Shown: positions 23,383 to 32,934 of the stretch, in pieces
How positions within the stretch are numbered: position 1 is the stretch's first letter
Layout of the letters: each line of letters opens with the position of its first letter
Source of the DNA: G965220305 sp965220305
GTDB taxonomy: Bacteria > Chloroflexota > Dehalococcoidia > Lucifugimonadales > UBA3495
DNA length: 64,000 bases
Direction: 5' to 3'
Assembly: GCA_965220305.1 (NCBI GenBank)
Contig: OZ244817.1
Location: forward strand, 1,674,001-1,738,000
Notes under the pieces: generated by a model
Seen by the model: only the letters and a program-made list of their open reading frames with translations
Told to the model about the DNA's origin: nothing
Databases searched by the model: none
Program-made: the position numbers and the translations under genes

Positions 23383-25599
23383 CTAGCGCCGCTCATCCCG
23401 GCGCAACACCAAGCGGCTGCGGCGCTGCTCCGACCGAAAACCAACGTAGGTCATACCCCGCCTCCGCTCTATACTCAGGGCCGTGAGGCCCCGGCCCTCG
23501 ACATCCAGTGACACTTCGCCCGCCAGGGCAAAGACATAGTCTCGTTCTTCCGGCAGTTCCAGTTCCAATGTTACGCTCCCATCGGCAACGACGATGGCCT
23601 TCACCTGCCGGGCCGACACGGTAACATACTTGTCGACGAAGCCCAGCAGTCCCAGTCCGTTCACCACCGGCGGCAGGACCAGGAAACGAAACCCGCGAAG
23701 GCCCAGGCTTCCCGCCAGTCGTCCTTCCTGGAACACCCGCTGGGCGAAGTAATCATAGGCTGGGCGTCCGCCGTCTTCCCAAAAGGGTTGCAGGTCCACC
23801 TGGTAAGGCGATTCGGCGTCGGCCAGGTTAAAAAGGGCCAGGTAAGTCCAGCGGAAACCGTCAATGGTGGTGGTAGTGTAGAAGCCCATCACGTCGGAGC
23901 CCAGGGTTGACGCCAGGGGAACCGGGGGATGGTCCGGTTGGGAGAGGGTCCCGTCGGGAAAGGCCAGACGATCAATGATGTTCCCATCAACGAAACCGGC
24001 CTTGTCCCCAATGCCCACAACGCCCCCGCTCAGCGCCCGGGCCAGGGCCTGCATCTCCGCATCGGGTTCGGCAAAGCCCTCCGGATGCTCTCTGTTAGTG
24101 ATAAACACATCGTAAGAGGGGGCCAGCCCCAGCGCCCCAGCCAGCAGGGACAGCAGCAGGTTCTGGCGCAGGTTGCGCTGCGGGGTGTTGGGGCTGCGGT
24201 ATTCAGCGATGTAACGGCCCAGGTGGGCCAGTTGTCCCGCCTGGTGGTTCACGTAGTCGGTGGACGTGCGGACGGCGATAACGTTGTCGTGTTGGGTTGA
24301 AGCCAAGTAGTGGCCCACGGTGGGCATACACAGCATCACCTCCAGCCCCGCTTCGGCCATGGCCCGGCACAGGCCCCCGAACCAGGCATCGGCAGCCCCC
24401 ACACGGTCGCGCAGAGATCGCGAGTTCTGAAGCTGCGTGCGCAGGAAATCAGGCCAGATGCCCATCGCGCCCCATTCCTTGAACTCCCGGGCCCGGTCCT
24501 GGTAGAAATCGTGACCCGCCGGGTAGGCCGAGCCTTCATCAACGACAAACTGGTAGGAACTGCGATGCTCGTTGTCGAGATCGAAGGCGGACATGTGCAG
24601 CAACAGGGGCAGCCCGGTCTCCTGGGACACCGCCCGCAAGCCCTGGGGGAACTTTTCCGGGTGGGGACGGTAGCCCTTGGCGAAGCCCACCCGGTCGAAG
24701 AGGTACCACAGGTCGAGGCCGAAGTAACGCACGGGTACGCCGCCCTCCCGGAAGTAGTCGGCCAATCGTCCCAGGGTGTCGGCGTTGGTGGGGCGAAACA
24801 GGTCGGCGTAGTAGCCGCCGTAGCAGTTCCAAAATCCCAACTTGCCGACCAGGGCGCTCGCTCGACCGGCGTCGGGTTGCTTTCCCCCATTCCGGCGCAG
24901 GAGCCGGCCCCAGCGGTACACGGTGTCCCCGAGGCCCGTCCCAAAGGATAGGATGGTGCGGGTGGTGGTATCCCGGGGGATGAAGTCAACCGAGCCGTGA
25001 ATACCCCGGGCCACCGCCGGACCGGAGGGGGTGTCCAACAGCCGCAAAGGGCTGATTAAGAAGTGGTCCAGGGGGGCCATGACCAGGGTATTGTCCTCGG
25101 AGTCAAAGGCGATGAGGGGGCCAAAGGGCTTCTCGCCGGTCTGATGAAGGTCGGCGGTGGGCGAGAAGTCAGCCCGGCGCAGCGTTTCCGGCAGGCTTGC
25201 CAAGTCTGGCGCTACTGCCGCGTCGGGGAAGCTGCCGCCAATGCCGGAGCCCTCGCCTCCCCGCAGGCCCCAGGTGTAGGTGAGGTAGGCCAGCCCCGGG
25301 GCCAGCCGGACCACCGGGGCGTTGAAGGTGGTGTTATAGAAACTGTCCTCCAGGGCCGTTCCCGCCAGGTCTCGGAGGGTAATAACCTCCACCACCAGGT
25401 CCGGCGCGGCGCGATACAGCTTGAGTCGCTGTTGCACCAAGGGACCGGTTGCGTCGGCATACACCGAGACCAGCGCGTCAAACTCTCCCAGGACGTCCCA
25501 CCCCTCTTCTTGGGAGGTCGACGCCAGGATCAGGGAGCCATCGAAGCTCCAGAGCCAGCGCTGGTCGATGGGGATTCCAAGGCCCAACTCCGCGACCAT
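23383..25599 (-). CDS. GH36 / raffinose synthase (Sip1)-like glycoside hydrolase
   Basis: 738 residues as read from the ATG at 25599. The centre is a TIM-barrel: LGFWNCYGGYYADLF, RYFGLDLWYLFDR, GLPLLLHMSAFD, AGLEVMLCMPTVGHYLAS, then NVIAVRTSTDYVNH. The stretch ALSGGVVGIGDKAGFVDGN with LAFPDGTL matches the closing motif of raffinose synthases and alkaline alpha-galactosidases. A C-terminal beta domain follows. No signal peptide, so probably cytoplasmic action on galactosides or other sugars. The N-terminus appears frameshifted: a good start (GGAGGAG before an ATG at 25670) lies 71 bases upstream in another frame, and the intervening sequence in the gene's own frame (GGGVAVTYRGRP) is sensible. 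A one-base indel in the GGCGGCGG run near 25635 would explain both. Confidence 0.7.
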   Translation of the reverse strand: MVAELGLGIPIDQRWLWSFDGSLILASTSQEEGWDVLGEFDALVSVYADATGPLVQQRLKLYRAAPDLVVEVITLRDLAGTALEDSFYNTTFNAPVVRLAPGLAYLTYTWGLRGGEGSGIGGSFPDAAVAPDLASLPETLRRADFSPTADLHQTGEKPFGPLIAFDSEDNTLVMAPLDHFLISPLRLLDTPSGPAVARGIHGSVDFIPRDTTTRTILSFGTGLGDTVYRWGRLLRRNGGKQPDAGRASALVGKLGFWNCYGGYYADLFRPTNADTLGRLADYFREGGVPVRYFGLDLWYLFDRVGFAKGYRPHPEKFPQGLRAVSQETGLPLLLHMSAFDLDNEHRSSYQFVVDEGSAYPAGHDFYQDRAREFKEWGAMGIWPDFLRTQLQNSRSLRDRVGAADAWFGGLCRAMAEAGLEVMLCMPTVGHYLASTQHDNVIAVRTSTDYVNHQAGQLAHLGRYIAEYRSPNTPQRNLRQNLLLSLLAGALGLAPSYDVFITNREHPEGFAEPDAEMQALARALSGGVVGIGDKAGFVDGNIIDRLAFPDGTLSQPDHPPVPLASTLGSDVMGFYTTTTIDGFRWTYLALFNLADAESPYQVDLQPFWEDGGRPAYDYFAQRVFQEGRLAGSLGLRGFRFLVLPPVVNGLGLLGFVDKYVTVSARQVKAIVVADGSVTLELELPEERDYVFALAGEVSLDVEGRGLTALSIERRRGMTYVGFRSEQRRSRLVLRRDERR

Positions 25600-25773
25600 C
25601 GGCCTTCCCCGGTAGGTGACGGCGACACCGCCGCCGGGGCGGGGGTCAGTTCCAGGTCTCCGCTACGCATCAACTCCTCCTGCGTTCCGGCGGTGGGGAC
25701 GACAAACAGCCCGGGGGCGGGTTACATACCCGCCCCCGAATCTCTGTCCCAGATGTAGCCCCGCCGCCGACCG

Positions 25774-27051
25774 TTACCCAGCATACATCTCGTCCATCAG
25801 GGCTTCGCGCCATTGGACTCCCTGGGGCAAGACCCGCTCGATGGCCCGCACCTTGTAGTAGCTGTCGCCGGTGCCCGGCGGGTCGCCGCCGTCGGCCACG
25901 GTGTTGGCGGCCTGGAGCAACAGGCGGCGGGCGTGGACGATGGCCATGTCGCTGCGGGACAGGTTCTCCCGGCTGCGGTCAACGATGGCCCCCATGCTCT
26001 CCTGCACGGCCACGTCCTGGGCGTTGATGCCCTCTATTCCGGTGAAGGTCTCCTTCTTCTGCACCTGGCGGTCGATGAACCAGTCGTTGCCCCGGTTGCC
26101 GACGGTGCGGAAGTCGGGCAGCAGGTTTTCCGGCCCGCGACCGTAGCCCTGCTCCATGGCCAGCCACTCATCATCGGATATTGGCTGGTCGCCGTAGCTG
26201 TAGACCCAGTTGTAAATCATGCAGTTGTAATCGTCCATAGGCACCCACATGTGCCCGGAGACGATGGCGTGGGACGACCGGCCCCGGTGGGCCGACTGGC
26301 TGGGCCGACACTGGTGGAAAGGCATAACGTAGTGGTAGGCGCGGACATGGCTGCCCCGCTCGCCCAGGGGGCGAACCCCGGCGTAGCGGTAGCCGTAGTC
26401 GGTCACGTCCACCTCGACGGCGGGAGCGCCGCCGGTGACCAGGTCCGAGTCTACCCGGATGCCGGCGCGATTGGTCTCGGTGGTTATGGTGCGGTGCAGT
26501 ATGGGGGCGTGGGCGGTGTCGATACCGCCCTCCAGTCCCTGGAGCCAGTTGCATTCCTGCCGGCTCTTGGACACGTGACGGAATCCCGGGGGCACCTGGG
26601 TCCACTCGAAGTTGGGAGGAGCCGGGCGACGTTCCTCCGGCCCCAGGTACGCCCACACCACTCCGCCCTGCTCAAGGGTAGGGTAAGACTTGATGCGGAC
26701 CTTGTCCTTGAAATCGCTGTCGGGGGGCTCGTTCATCATGTCCAGGCACCGGCCCTCCACGTCGAACTTCCAGCCGTGGTAGACGCAGCGCAGTCCGTAC
26801 TCCTCGTTGCGGCCCAGGAAGAGGGAGGCCAGGCGGTGGGGACAGGACTCGTCCAGCAGGCCAATCCTGCCCTGGGTATCCCGAAAGGCTATCAGGTCTT
26901 CGCCCAAGAGCCGCACCCGCGCCGGGGGACAGTCCGGCTCGGGTATTTCCGTGGATAGCACCGCCGGCATCCAGTAGCGGCGCATCACCTCGCCCATAGG
27001 GGTGCCCGGGTCGGTCCGGGTGAGGACTTCGTTGTCCGTGCGACTGAGCAT
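25774..27051 (-). CDS. Rieske [2Fe-2S] aromatic-ring oxygenase, large subunit
   Basis: 425 residues from the ATG at 27051, with GGAGGG just before; longer starts lack support. N-terminal Rieske domain: CPHRLASLFLGRNEEYGLRC-VYH, the CxH...CxxH cluster ligands at about residues 70-95. Catalytic domain with mononuclear iron motif GGIDTAHAPILH (Asp, His, His). The layout and WLQGLEGGIDTAH are like phthalate 4,5-dioxygenase or vanillate/LigXa-type oxygenases that add O2 to aromatic acids. No reductase or ferredoxin is beside it. Expanded Rieske oxygenases are described for SAR202-type Chloroflexota, which fits the presumed host. Confidence 0.93.
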   Translation of the reverse strand: MLSRTDNEVLTRTDPGTPMGEVMRRYWMPAVLSTEIPEPDCPPARVRLLGEDLIAFRDTQGRIGLLDESCPHRLASLFLGRNEEYGLRCVYHGWKFDVEGRCLDMMNEPPDSDFKDKVRIKSYPTLEQGGVVWAYLGPEERRPAPPNFEWTQVPPGFRHVSKSRQECNWLQGLEGGIDTAHAPILHRTITTETNRAGIRVDSDLVTGGAPAVEVDVTDYGYRYAGVRPLGERGSHVRAYHYVMPFHQCRPSQSAHRGRSSHAIVSGHMWVPMDDYNCMIYNWVYSYGDQPISDDEWLAMEQGYGRGPENLLPDFRTVGNRGNDWFIDRQVQKKETFTGIEGINAQDVAVQESMGAIVDRSRENLSRSDMAIVHARRLLLQAANTVADGGDPPGTGDSYYKVRAIERVLPQGVQWREALMDEMYAG

Positions 27052-27303
27052 GTGGTCCCTCCTTCCCTCGGGCCAATGTCGGTGTTGGGCCAGCGGGTAA
27101 GTTTGGTTTCTATAGTTGCGCTTCTCAGTATACGAAAACCTGGGGCGGTCAGCCAGTGGCGGGCGAGATGCGGCAGGCGAAAGGCGCAATCCTCACCCCT
27201 TACCACCCTGGATTCTGGCCTCCGCCGGAATGACGGTGGGGAGTCCCCAACAGGGAGGAACCAAGGTGTATACTATTATCAAACACCAGAGAGAACAGCA
27301 GCC

Positions 27304-27975
27304 ATGACTTCCCAAGAACCCGAGCCGCACATCAACCCGGAGACCCTGGTAGCGCGGATCATAGCCGAGCTACAGGCCAACCCCGACGCCCAGCGTCTGT
27401 TGCTCCGGGCCCTGTTGACCAACGAATTCCTGGGAATGCCCGCCCGGCTGGACCGCATAGAACAGGACATCATCGAGATCAAGGCCGACGTGGCCGAACT
27501 GAAAGTCGACGTGGGTAATATTAGGACCAGGTTGGGCCACCTTGAAGGAGATTCCTTGGAGGGAAGGGTCCACCGTTCCGTCAGGCCCCTCCTCATCCAA
27601 CGACTGGGCCTGAGGCGGCCTCAGTTGATGCAGAGCGCCTTCCAGGACCCCAGTAGCGACCTGCTGGACTCGGTGGACGATAGCCTGGACGACGGCCGCA
27701 TCAACGAACGACAGCTCGTCCGCATAGGCTCTACCGACGCCATCCTCCGGGCCCGCCGCCCCGGCAGCAATCAGAACGTGTGGGTCGCCGTGGAAGTTTC
27801 CAACAAGGTGGGCAACGAGGACATAACCCGGGCCCGGGAAACTGCCGATGCCCTGGCCACAGTATTTCAACAGGAGACGCTGGCGGTGGTGGTCGGTTAC
27901 TCCATCGACCCGCCGGACCAGCAACGGGCCAACGATGCGGACGTCGTTTACCTGGAGATAAGCAGACCGAGTTAA
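27304..27975 (+). CDS. Coiled-coil protein with nuclease-like C-terminal domain (copy 1)
   Basis: 223 residues. Residues 1-45 (PETLVARIIAELQANPDAQR, LLTNEFLGMPARLDRIE) are followed by a heptad coiled coil (IEIKADVAELKVDVGNI). The C-terminal alpha/beta domain has DAILRARR, then VWVAVEVSNKV, then VVVGYSI. The order Asp, then a hydrophobic strand with Glu and Lys (EVSNK) resembles a degenerate PD-(D/E)XK nuclease core, as in coiled-coil DUF3782-like proteins; this is inference. A close paralogue lies at 45135-45842, with a longer coiled coil. Unlinked to its neighbours. Confidence 0.65.
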   Translation: MTSQEPEPHINPETLVARIIAELQANPDAQRLLLRALLTNEFLGMPARLDRIEQDIIEIKADVAELKVDVGNIRTRLGHLEGDSLEGRVHRSVRPLLIQRLGLRRPQLMQSAFQDPSSDLLDSVDDSLDDGRINERQLVRIGSTDAILRARRPGSNQNVWVAVEVSNKVGNEDITRARETADALATVFQQETLAVVVGYSIDPPDQQRANDADVVYLEISRPS

Positions 27976-28182
27976 AGGGGCGGGTCGCTCCAGTTTAACC
28001 GGCGTACTATTGCTTTCCACATCCCCACCATGCCCGCCCGTGAAAACCCGGTCGGCGCCAAAGCCCTATCCAGAAAACGGACAGACCCCTAAAATCCCCG
28101 TGCCGCCGCCCACAAATCCACCCGCTTTTCACGGACTGGGCCACCCATCACACGGCCCAACAACTTCTGCACCAAGGACCAG

Positions 28183-29883
28183 CTAGATGGACAACACCAC
28201 GTCCACCAGGGCTATCTTGCCCTCCTGGACCGCCGCCAGGGCATTCTGCAGGGCTGGTTTCAACTCGGACGGGTCTTCCACCCGGACGCCGTAGCCGCCA
28301 AAGGGGTCCACCAGCTTCTGGTAGTCCGGGCCGGGAATGTGTACTCCGTGGTAAATGCCGGAAGTGGCGGCGTCGCCGTCAGGGTAGTAATGCAAGTGGT
28401 TGCTGCGCATGGCCTCGTAGTTGCCGTTGTTGAACACCACGGTCAGGAAGGGCAGGTTGGCCTCCCCGGCCACGCCGAAGCTCTGGGTCACCGGGTTGTA
28501 GAGTAAGCCGCCGTCGCCCATCAGGGCCACCACCGGCTGGTCGGGCTTGGCCAGCTTCGCGCCCAGGGCCAGTCCCAACCCCTGGCCCAATCCTCCGTTG
28601 GGGTGCAGGTAGCTGTGGGGCGTTTCCCACTGCACATGGTCCATTATGGCCCCCCGGTGGGAGGTGGTCTCTTCGACGTAGATGGTATCCGAAGGCATAA
28701 CCTGGCTCACGGCGGCGCACAGCCACACCGGGTCGATGGGCTGCTTGCTCTGGGCCGCCGCTTGCGCCGCGCGGATGCGCTCGCCGCGAAGGTCGTGCTC
28801 GGCAGCCCAGCTCGCCCGGCGTTCCTCGACTTTGGCGGCGCGACCCGCGCCCGAGTCCTGCAGGACTTCCAGCAGCAGCGCCAAGCCCAGGGTCATGTCG
28901 CCCTCAACGTATCGGTCGGCCAGCAGGTTCTGGTAGACCATCATCCCCTTGATGGGGGTCTCGCCCATGACTACCACGGTGGCGTTGACCGGCCCGGCGC
29001 TGGGCGGGTACCAGGGGGCGCGGCTGCCCAGGACCAACACCAGGTCGGCCCCTTGGAGGTAGGGGCCAGGGTTGCCGCCCAGGTACAGGGGATGGCTCTT
29101 GGGGAAGTTGGAGTACACCGGCGCGCTTTCCACAACCGGAATCGCCAGCATCTCCGCCAGTTGGACCAGGTTGGCGAACCCCTCGGGCTCCCGTCCCGCC
29201 GACTCGGTGATGATGAGGGGGTTGTTGCTGGCGGCCAGCAAATCGGCCAACTGACCGATGGAGTCAGGGGTTGGTTGAGTCTTGGGGGCCTGGGGGACGC
29301 GGCGGATTTTGGCCGGGGGCGTCCACCCGTGAATCATGGTCTCAATGGGGATGTCCAGGAAGGTGGGGCCCTTGGGCACCCGTTGGGCCAACTCGCCGGC
29401 CCGCACCAACTGTTCGTACAGGGTGTAGGGGCTGGTGGCCTGGCCGCTCCACTTGGCAAAGGACTCGACGAATCGGTTGGGGCCTCCCACCACGCTGAGG
29501 TTGCGGTACCACTGGCCCTGGGGGTCCAGGTCCGGGTTCTCGCCGTAGCTGTTGGCCTCGCCGGAGCAGATGATTAGGGGCACCTCTCCCAGGCTGGCCG
29601 AGTGGATACCGATACTTCCCTGCAGCAGTCCCACGCCGGCGTGGAGCAGCACCGCTTGGAGTTTGCCGGTTATGCGGGCGTAACCGATGGCCATATCCAC
29701 CGCCAGGGTCTCGTGCCAGCAGTTGATGTAGCGGGGGCCGTCGGTCTCGTTAATCTGCTGACGGGCCAGGGCCTCCCACACCGGGGCCCACTCGGAGCCG
29801 GGGGAAGATATTATGTAGTCCACATCCAGGTTGCGGAAAGCCTCTAGAATGGCTTCGCCGCCGTCCAGCTTGTTCTGCGTCAT
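28183..29883 (-). CDS. ThDP-dependent enzyme, acetolactate synthase-like
   Basis: 566 residues, with GGAGGTG before the ATG. It has three domains typical of ThDP decarboxylases/synthases. The N-terminal Pyr domain has YIISSPGSEWAPV and the catalytic Glu in CWHETLAVDMAIGYARI. A middle Rossmann-like domain contains NPLIITESAGREPEG. The C-terminal PP domain has the ThDP-binding motif GDGGLLYNPVTQSFGVA ending in NNGNYEAM. It shares the fold of acetolactate synthase, sulfoacetaldehyde acetyltransferase and benzoylformate decarboxylase. Substrate unknown. No small regulatory subunit or ilvC is nearby, so branched-chain synthesis is unlikely. Monocistronic. Confidence 0.9.
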   Translation of the reverse strand: MTQNKLDGGEAILEAFRNLDVDYIISSPGSEWAPVWEALARQQINETDGPRYINCWHETLAVDMAIGYARITGKLQAVLLHAGVGLLQGSIGIHSASLGEVPLIICSGEANSYGENPDLDPQGQWYRNLSVVGGPNRFVESFAKWSGQATSPYTLYEQLVRAGELAQRVPKGPTFLDIPIETMIHGWTPPAKIRRVPQAPKTQPTPDSIGQLADLLAASNNPLIITESAGREPEGFANLVQLAEMLAIPVVESAPVYSNFPKSHPLYLGGNPGPYLQGADLVLVLGSRAPWYPPSAGPVNATVVVMGETPIKGMMVYQNLLADRYVEGDMTLGLALLLEVLQDSGAGRAAKVEERRASWAAEHDLRGERIRAAQAAAQSKQPIDPVWLCAAVSQVMPSDTIYVEETTSHRGAIMDHVQWETPHSYLHPNGGLGQGLGLALGAKLAKPDQPVVALMGDGGLLYNPVTQSFGVAGEANLPFLTVVFNNGNYEAMRSNHLHYYPDGDAATSGIYHGVHIPGPDYQKLVDPFGGYGVRVEDPSELKPALQNALAAVQEGKIALVDVVLSI

Positions 29884-30160
29884 CGGTATTCACCTCCATG
29901 CCTGGCTCCTGGGTCTTACCCCAGAGGGCATAGGCGAGTATAGGCAGGGGTAATTTTGGGTGTCAATTGCGGTTTCCCGGAGGGCCTGTCCCCTCCCCCT
30001 TCCCAACCTCCCCTGGATTCCGGCCTCCGCCGGAATGACGGTGGGGTCACGACGCCTCGGGGCCAGGCTTGTCGGCGCGAGGCCGTTGTGGTAGAACAGT
30101 CCAGCAAGCCCTCCCTGGAAGGAGCAAGTGCCACGAGAAAGAACGCAAAGGAGACCGACT
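29884..30160. repeat. Intergenic region with the main dispersed palindrome
   Basis: Divergent promoters must lie here. It contains a full copy of the palindrome (30010-30046, CCCTGGATTCCGGCC TCC GCCGGAATGACGG). No gene seen. Confidence 0.5.
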
Positions 30161-31273
30161 ATGGCGGCGAGGCGCATACCAATGGCGCGGGAACTTGACC
30201 GGGTGCCATCCAGCCGGGTGCCCCTGGACGGCGAGCAGGAGCTACGTTACCAGCGGTTGGCGGAAGAGGCCATCATGGTGGACGTCCACCAGCACCCCAT
30301 GACCATGCCCGAGGACATCGGCCAGCTTACCGAGTACCTGCGGAGCAACAGCTACGCCTGGTCCTATGCGGCGGTTAAGCAGGGGGGTTGGACGGCGGTG
30401 ACTACCGCCAACATGTTCCGCGGGCTGATTAACAACCCGGATATGTCCTTCGTCGAGTTCGACGACGTGCTCACCGAGGTGGGGTTGATGCTGGCCGACG
30501 TGGGCCAGCAGGACGACGTGGTGAAAGTCACCAACGCCGACGAGATTGAGGCGGCCAAACAGCAGGGCAAGGTGGGGTTCTTGCCGACGTTGGAACACCT
30601 GGCCATCGGCAACGACCTGAGCCGCCTGGACCTGCTCTACAGCGTGGGCGTGCGGCTGGCGGGCCTCACTTACAACCGCCGGAATTACATCGGCGACGGC
30701 CAGTTGGAACGCAACGCCGGGGGCCTCAGCGAGTTCGGCATCGCGGTGGTGCGCCGGATGAACCAGTTGGGCATGTCCGTGGACCTCTCCCATGCCTCCA
30801 TCCCGACGGCGATGGACGCCATTGAGTTGTCCGAAGCGCCGGTAACCTTCAGCCACAACGCTTCCTACACCCTGCGGCCCAACACCCGCACCCGCCGGGA
30901 TGAAGAGCTGTTGGCCTGCGCCCAGAAGGGGGGCCTCATCGCCATCACCGCCGTGCCCAACTCCCTGAGCGACGACCCGGAGCAGGACATCGAGTGCGTG
31001 TTGGACCACTACGACTATATGGTGCGGCTGGTGGGAGCGGACCACGTGGGCATCGGCACCGACACCAACGTTGGCGACCACGTGGACTTTCACCGCAAGG
31101 TCCTGGGCCGCACCGACGACCTGCTGCCCGCCCCCTACCTCAACGGCCTGGAGTCCCCCGCTGACGGCAAGAACATCATCCGGGGCCTAATCAGCCGGGG
31201 CCACTCCGACGAGGACATCCACAAGATCCTGGGAGGCAACGCCCTGGCCTACTTCCGCCGGGTCATGGGCTAG
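30161..31273 (+). CDS. Membrane dipeptidase-type zinc peptidase (M19)
   Basis: 370 residues from the ATG at 30161 (AAGGAGA nine bases before; an upstream GTG/ATG extension has no site). Amidohydrolase-fold M19 enzymes hydrolyse dipeptides, often with a D-residue. Metal ligands: VDVHQHP (strand 1), FLPTLEHLA (bridging Glu), VDLSHAS and TFSHNAS (His). The C-terminal GADHVGIGTDTN and GLISRGHSDEDIHKILGGNALAYFRRVM are the usual closing motifs. No signal peptide, so cytoplasmic. An amidohydrolase gene begins seven bases after the stop, forming a two-gene operon for degradation of amide or peptide compounds. Confidence 0.95.
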   Translation: MAARRIPMARELDRVPSSRVPLDGEQELRYQRLAEEAIMVDVHQHPMTMPEDIGQLTEYLRSNSYAWSYAAVKQGGWTAVTTANMFRGLINNPDMSFVEFDDVLTEVGLMLADVGQQDDVVKVTNADEIEAAKQQGKVGFLPTLEHLAIGNDLSRLDLLYSVGVRLAGLTYNRRNYIGDGQLERNAGGLSEFGIAVVRRMNQLGMSVDLSHASIPTAMDAIELSEAPVTFSHNASYTLRPNTRTRRDEELLACAQKGGLIAITAVPNSLSDDPEQDIECVLDHYDYMVRLVGADHVGIGTDTNVGDHVDFHRKVLGRTDDLLPAPYLNGLESPADGKNIIRGLISRGHSDEDIHKILGGNALAYFRRVMG

Positions 31274-31280
31274 GTCAGCC

Positions 31281-32483
31281 ATGCCTCTAATCATCAGCAA
31301 CGCCAACCTCATCGACTGCATTCGTCCCGACCCCGTTCCCCAGGCCAGCGTGGTGGTGGAGGACGGCAGAATCGTCCAGGTGCTTGAAGGGCAACCCCCC
31401 ACAATTCGCCCTGGCGACCAGTCCATCGACCTACAGGGGGCCTACCTGTTGCCGGGCCTTTGGGACATTCATATACACCCGGAGTACCTGAACCTGCGGG
31501 GCGGCACGGTGGCCGAGCACACCGTCCGCTTTGGGCAGAACCTGATGGAGGGCCTGGCCGAAGCCGGGGTAGTGGGCGTCCGCACCGGCGGGGCGGCTCA
31601 CTTCATGGACGCAGCCTGGCGCGACGCCTTTGCCGTCGGGCCGCTGCCGGGCCCCCGGGTCTTCGCCTGCGGCCAGTTCCTGACCTCCACCGGGGGCCAC
31701 TTCATCGCCACCGGCCACGCCCGGGAATGCGACGGCCCCTACGGGTTCGTCAACGCCATTCGAGACCAGATAAAGAACGGGGTCAACCACATCAAGCTGA
31801 ACCTGAGCGGCGGAATTATGGGGCCCTTCTGGGACCGGCACTGGCATTCCTTCCTGCTGGAAGAGGAATTGGAAGCCGCCTTTACTATGGCCCGACAGCG
31901 GGGGTACAAAGTCATGGCCCACGCCACCAATCCAGAGGCGGTGAAGTCGGCGCTGCGCTTGGGGGCCCACAGCGTGGAGCACGGCTATATGATGGACGAG
32001 GAGTGCATCCAACTGTTCCTGGAGCGGGACGCCTGGTACGTTCCCACCCTGTCCATCACCCACCTTACCCCCAGCCAGGCTGCCACCCCAAGGGAGCGGC
32101 TCTGGGTGGAACAGCGCAACCTGGCCCCGGACCTGGTACAGCGGGCGGAAGAAGCCGTGGAGGAGCACCGCACCTGGTTCCGCCAGGCCCTCAACGCCGG
32201 GGTAAAGATGGCCCTGGGGTCGGACATCCTGCCGCTGCGGGAGTCGGCCTTGCTGGAAATGGGACTGTGGGTGAAGGACGGGGCGTCTCCCCGGCAGGCC
32301 CTGCTGGCGGCCACCCGCAACGCCGCCGAGCTTTGCGGCATGGGCGGGGAATCGGGCACCGTGGCGGCGGGCAAGCTGGCAGACCTGATTGCCGTGGCCG
32401 GCAATCCCCTGGAAGACATCGAAAACCTGGGTAATCTACTACTGGTAGTCAAGGAAGGCCGGGTGGTCTCGGACAAACGCTGA
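31281..32483 (+). CDS. Amidohydrolase family protein (imidazolonepropionase/prolidase-like)
   Basis: 400 residues. Metal-dependent amidohydrolase: N-terminal beta-sandwich (LIISNANLIDC, VVVEDGRIVQV), then LPGLWDIHIHPEYL (HxH), NHIKLNLSGGIMG (bridging Lys), VMAHATN and SVEHGYMMDEE (His ligands) and MALGSDILPLRES (catalytic Asp). It ends GTVAAGKLADLIAVAGNPLEDI, as in cytosolic Xaa-Pro dipeptidase/Xaa-Arg-type amidohydrolases. It starts seven bases after the M19 peptidase stop, so both are translated from one message and may act on the same substrates. Confidence 0.92.
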   Translation: MPLIISNANLIDCIRPDPVPQASVVVEDGRIVQVLEGQPPTIRPGDQSIDLQGAYLLPGLWDIHIHPEYLNLRGGTVAEHTVRFGQNLMEGLAEAGVVGVRTGGAAHFMDAAWRDAFAVGPLPGPRVFACGQFLTSTGGHFIATGHARECDGPYGFVNAIRDQIKNGVNHIKLNLSGGIMGPFWDRHWHSFLLEEELEAAFTMARQRGYKVMAHATNPEAVKSALRLGAHSVEHGYMMDEECIQLFLERDAWYVPTLSITHLTPSQAATPRERLWVEQRNLAPDLVQRAEEAVEEHRTWFRQALNAGVKMALGSDILPLRESALLEMGLWVKDGASPRQALLAATRNAAELCGMGGESGTVAAGKLADLIAVAGNPLEDIENLGNLLLVVKEGRVVSDKR

Positions 32484-32934
32484 GGGTTTAGGCGTCCGGG
32501 CTCGCTCTGGTGGGCCGGTCTTTCGGCAAGCTCAGAATGAGCGGTGGGAGCGGTGCGGCACTAACCGAAAGAGTCGGCGTTGGCGCCAGGGCCTTTTCAT
32601 TTTCAGCAAATGTCATTCTGAGCGAAGCGAAGAATCTGAAATCCTTCATCCGGGACCTCGTCCGAGTACCGAAGAAAAGCGATTTTGGCAAGAACTTTAG
32701 ATTCTTCGCTCTGCTCAGAATGACAGAAAAGTACGGGATGACCAGGTGAGACGAGAATGAAAAGGCCCTGGCGTTGGCGCCAGGACGATTGCAAAGTTGT
32801 TCGATTCGAGCCGTCCGCTCGGTTATGGCAGGACTCCAAGGTTGGAACTGTGGATTCCCGCTTTCGCGGGAAAGACGAGTTGGGGGCATATTCCACTGTA
32901 TGGAAGGACTTTGCAATCGTCCTGGCCTTCATCG
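32484..32934. repeat. Nested palindromic region before the IS66 element
   Basis: Three separate inverted repeats. One is 17 bp perfect (32584-32600 with 32757-32773, CGCCAGGGCCTTTTCAT). Inside it, 32611-32637 pairs with 32699-32725 (TGTCATTCTGAGCGAAGC...). Beside it is an 18-bp perfect repeat (32780-32797 with 32908-32925, CCAGGACGATTGCAAAGT). The last arm ends nine bases before the IS66 end. A copy of the CTTTCGGCAAGCTCAG repeat lies at 32518. No gene. Confidence 0.7.

Noticed and set aside
30242..31093. Long minus-strand frame across the M19 peptidase gene
   Set aside because: Antisense shadow of a gene with all metal-ligand motifs.
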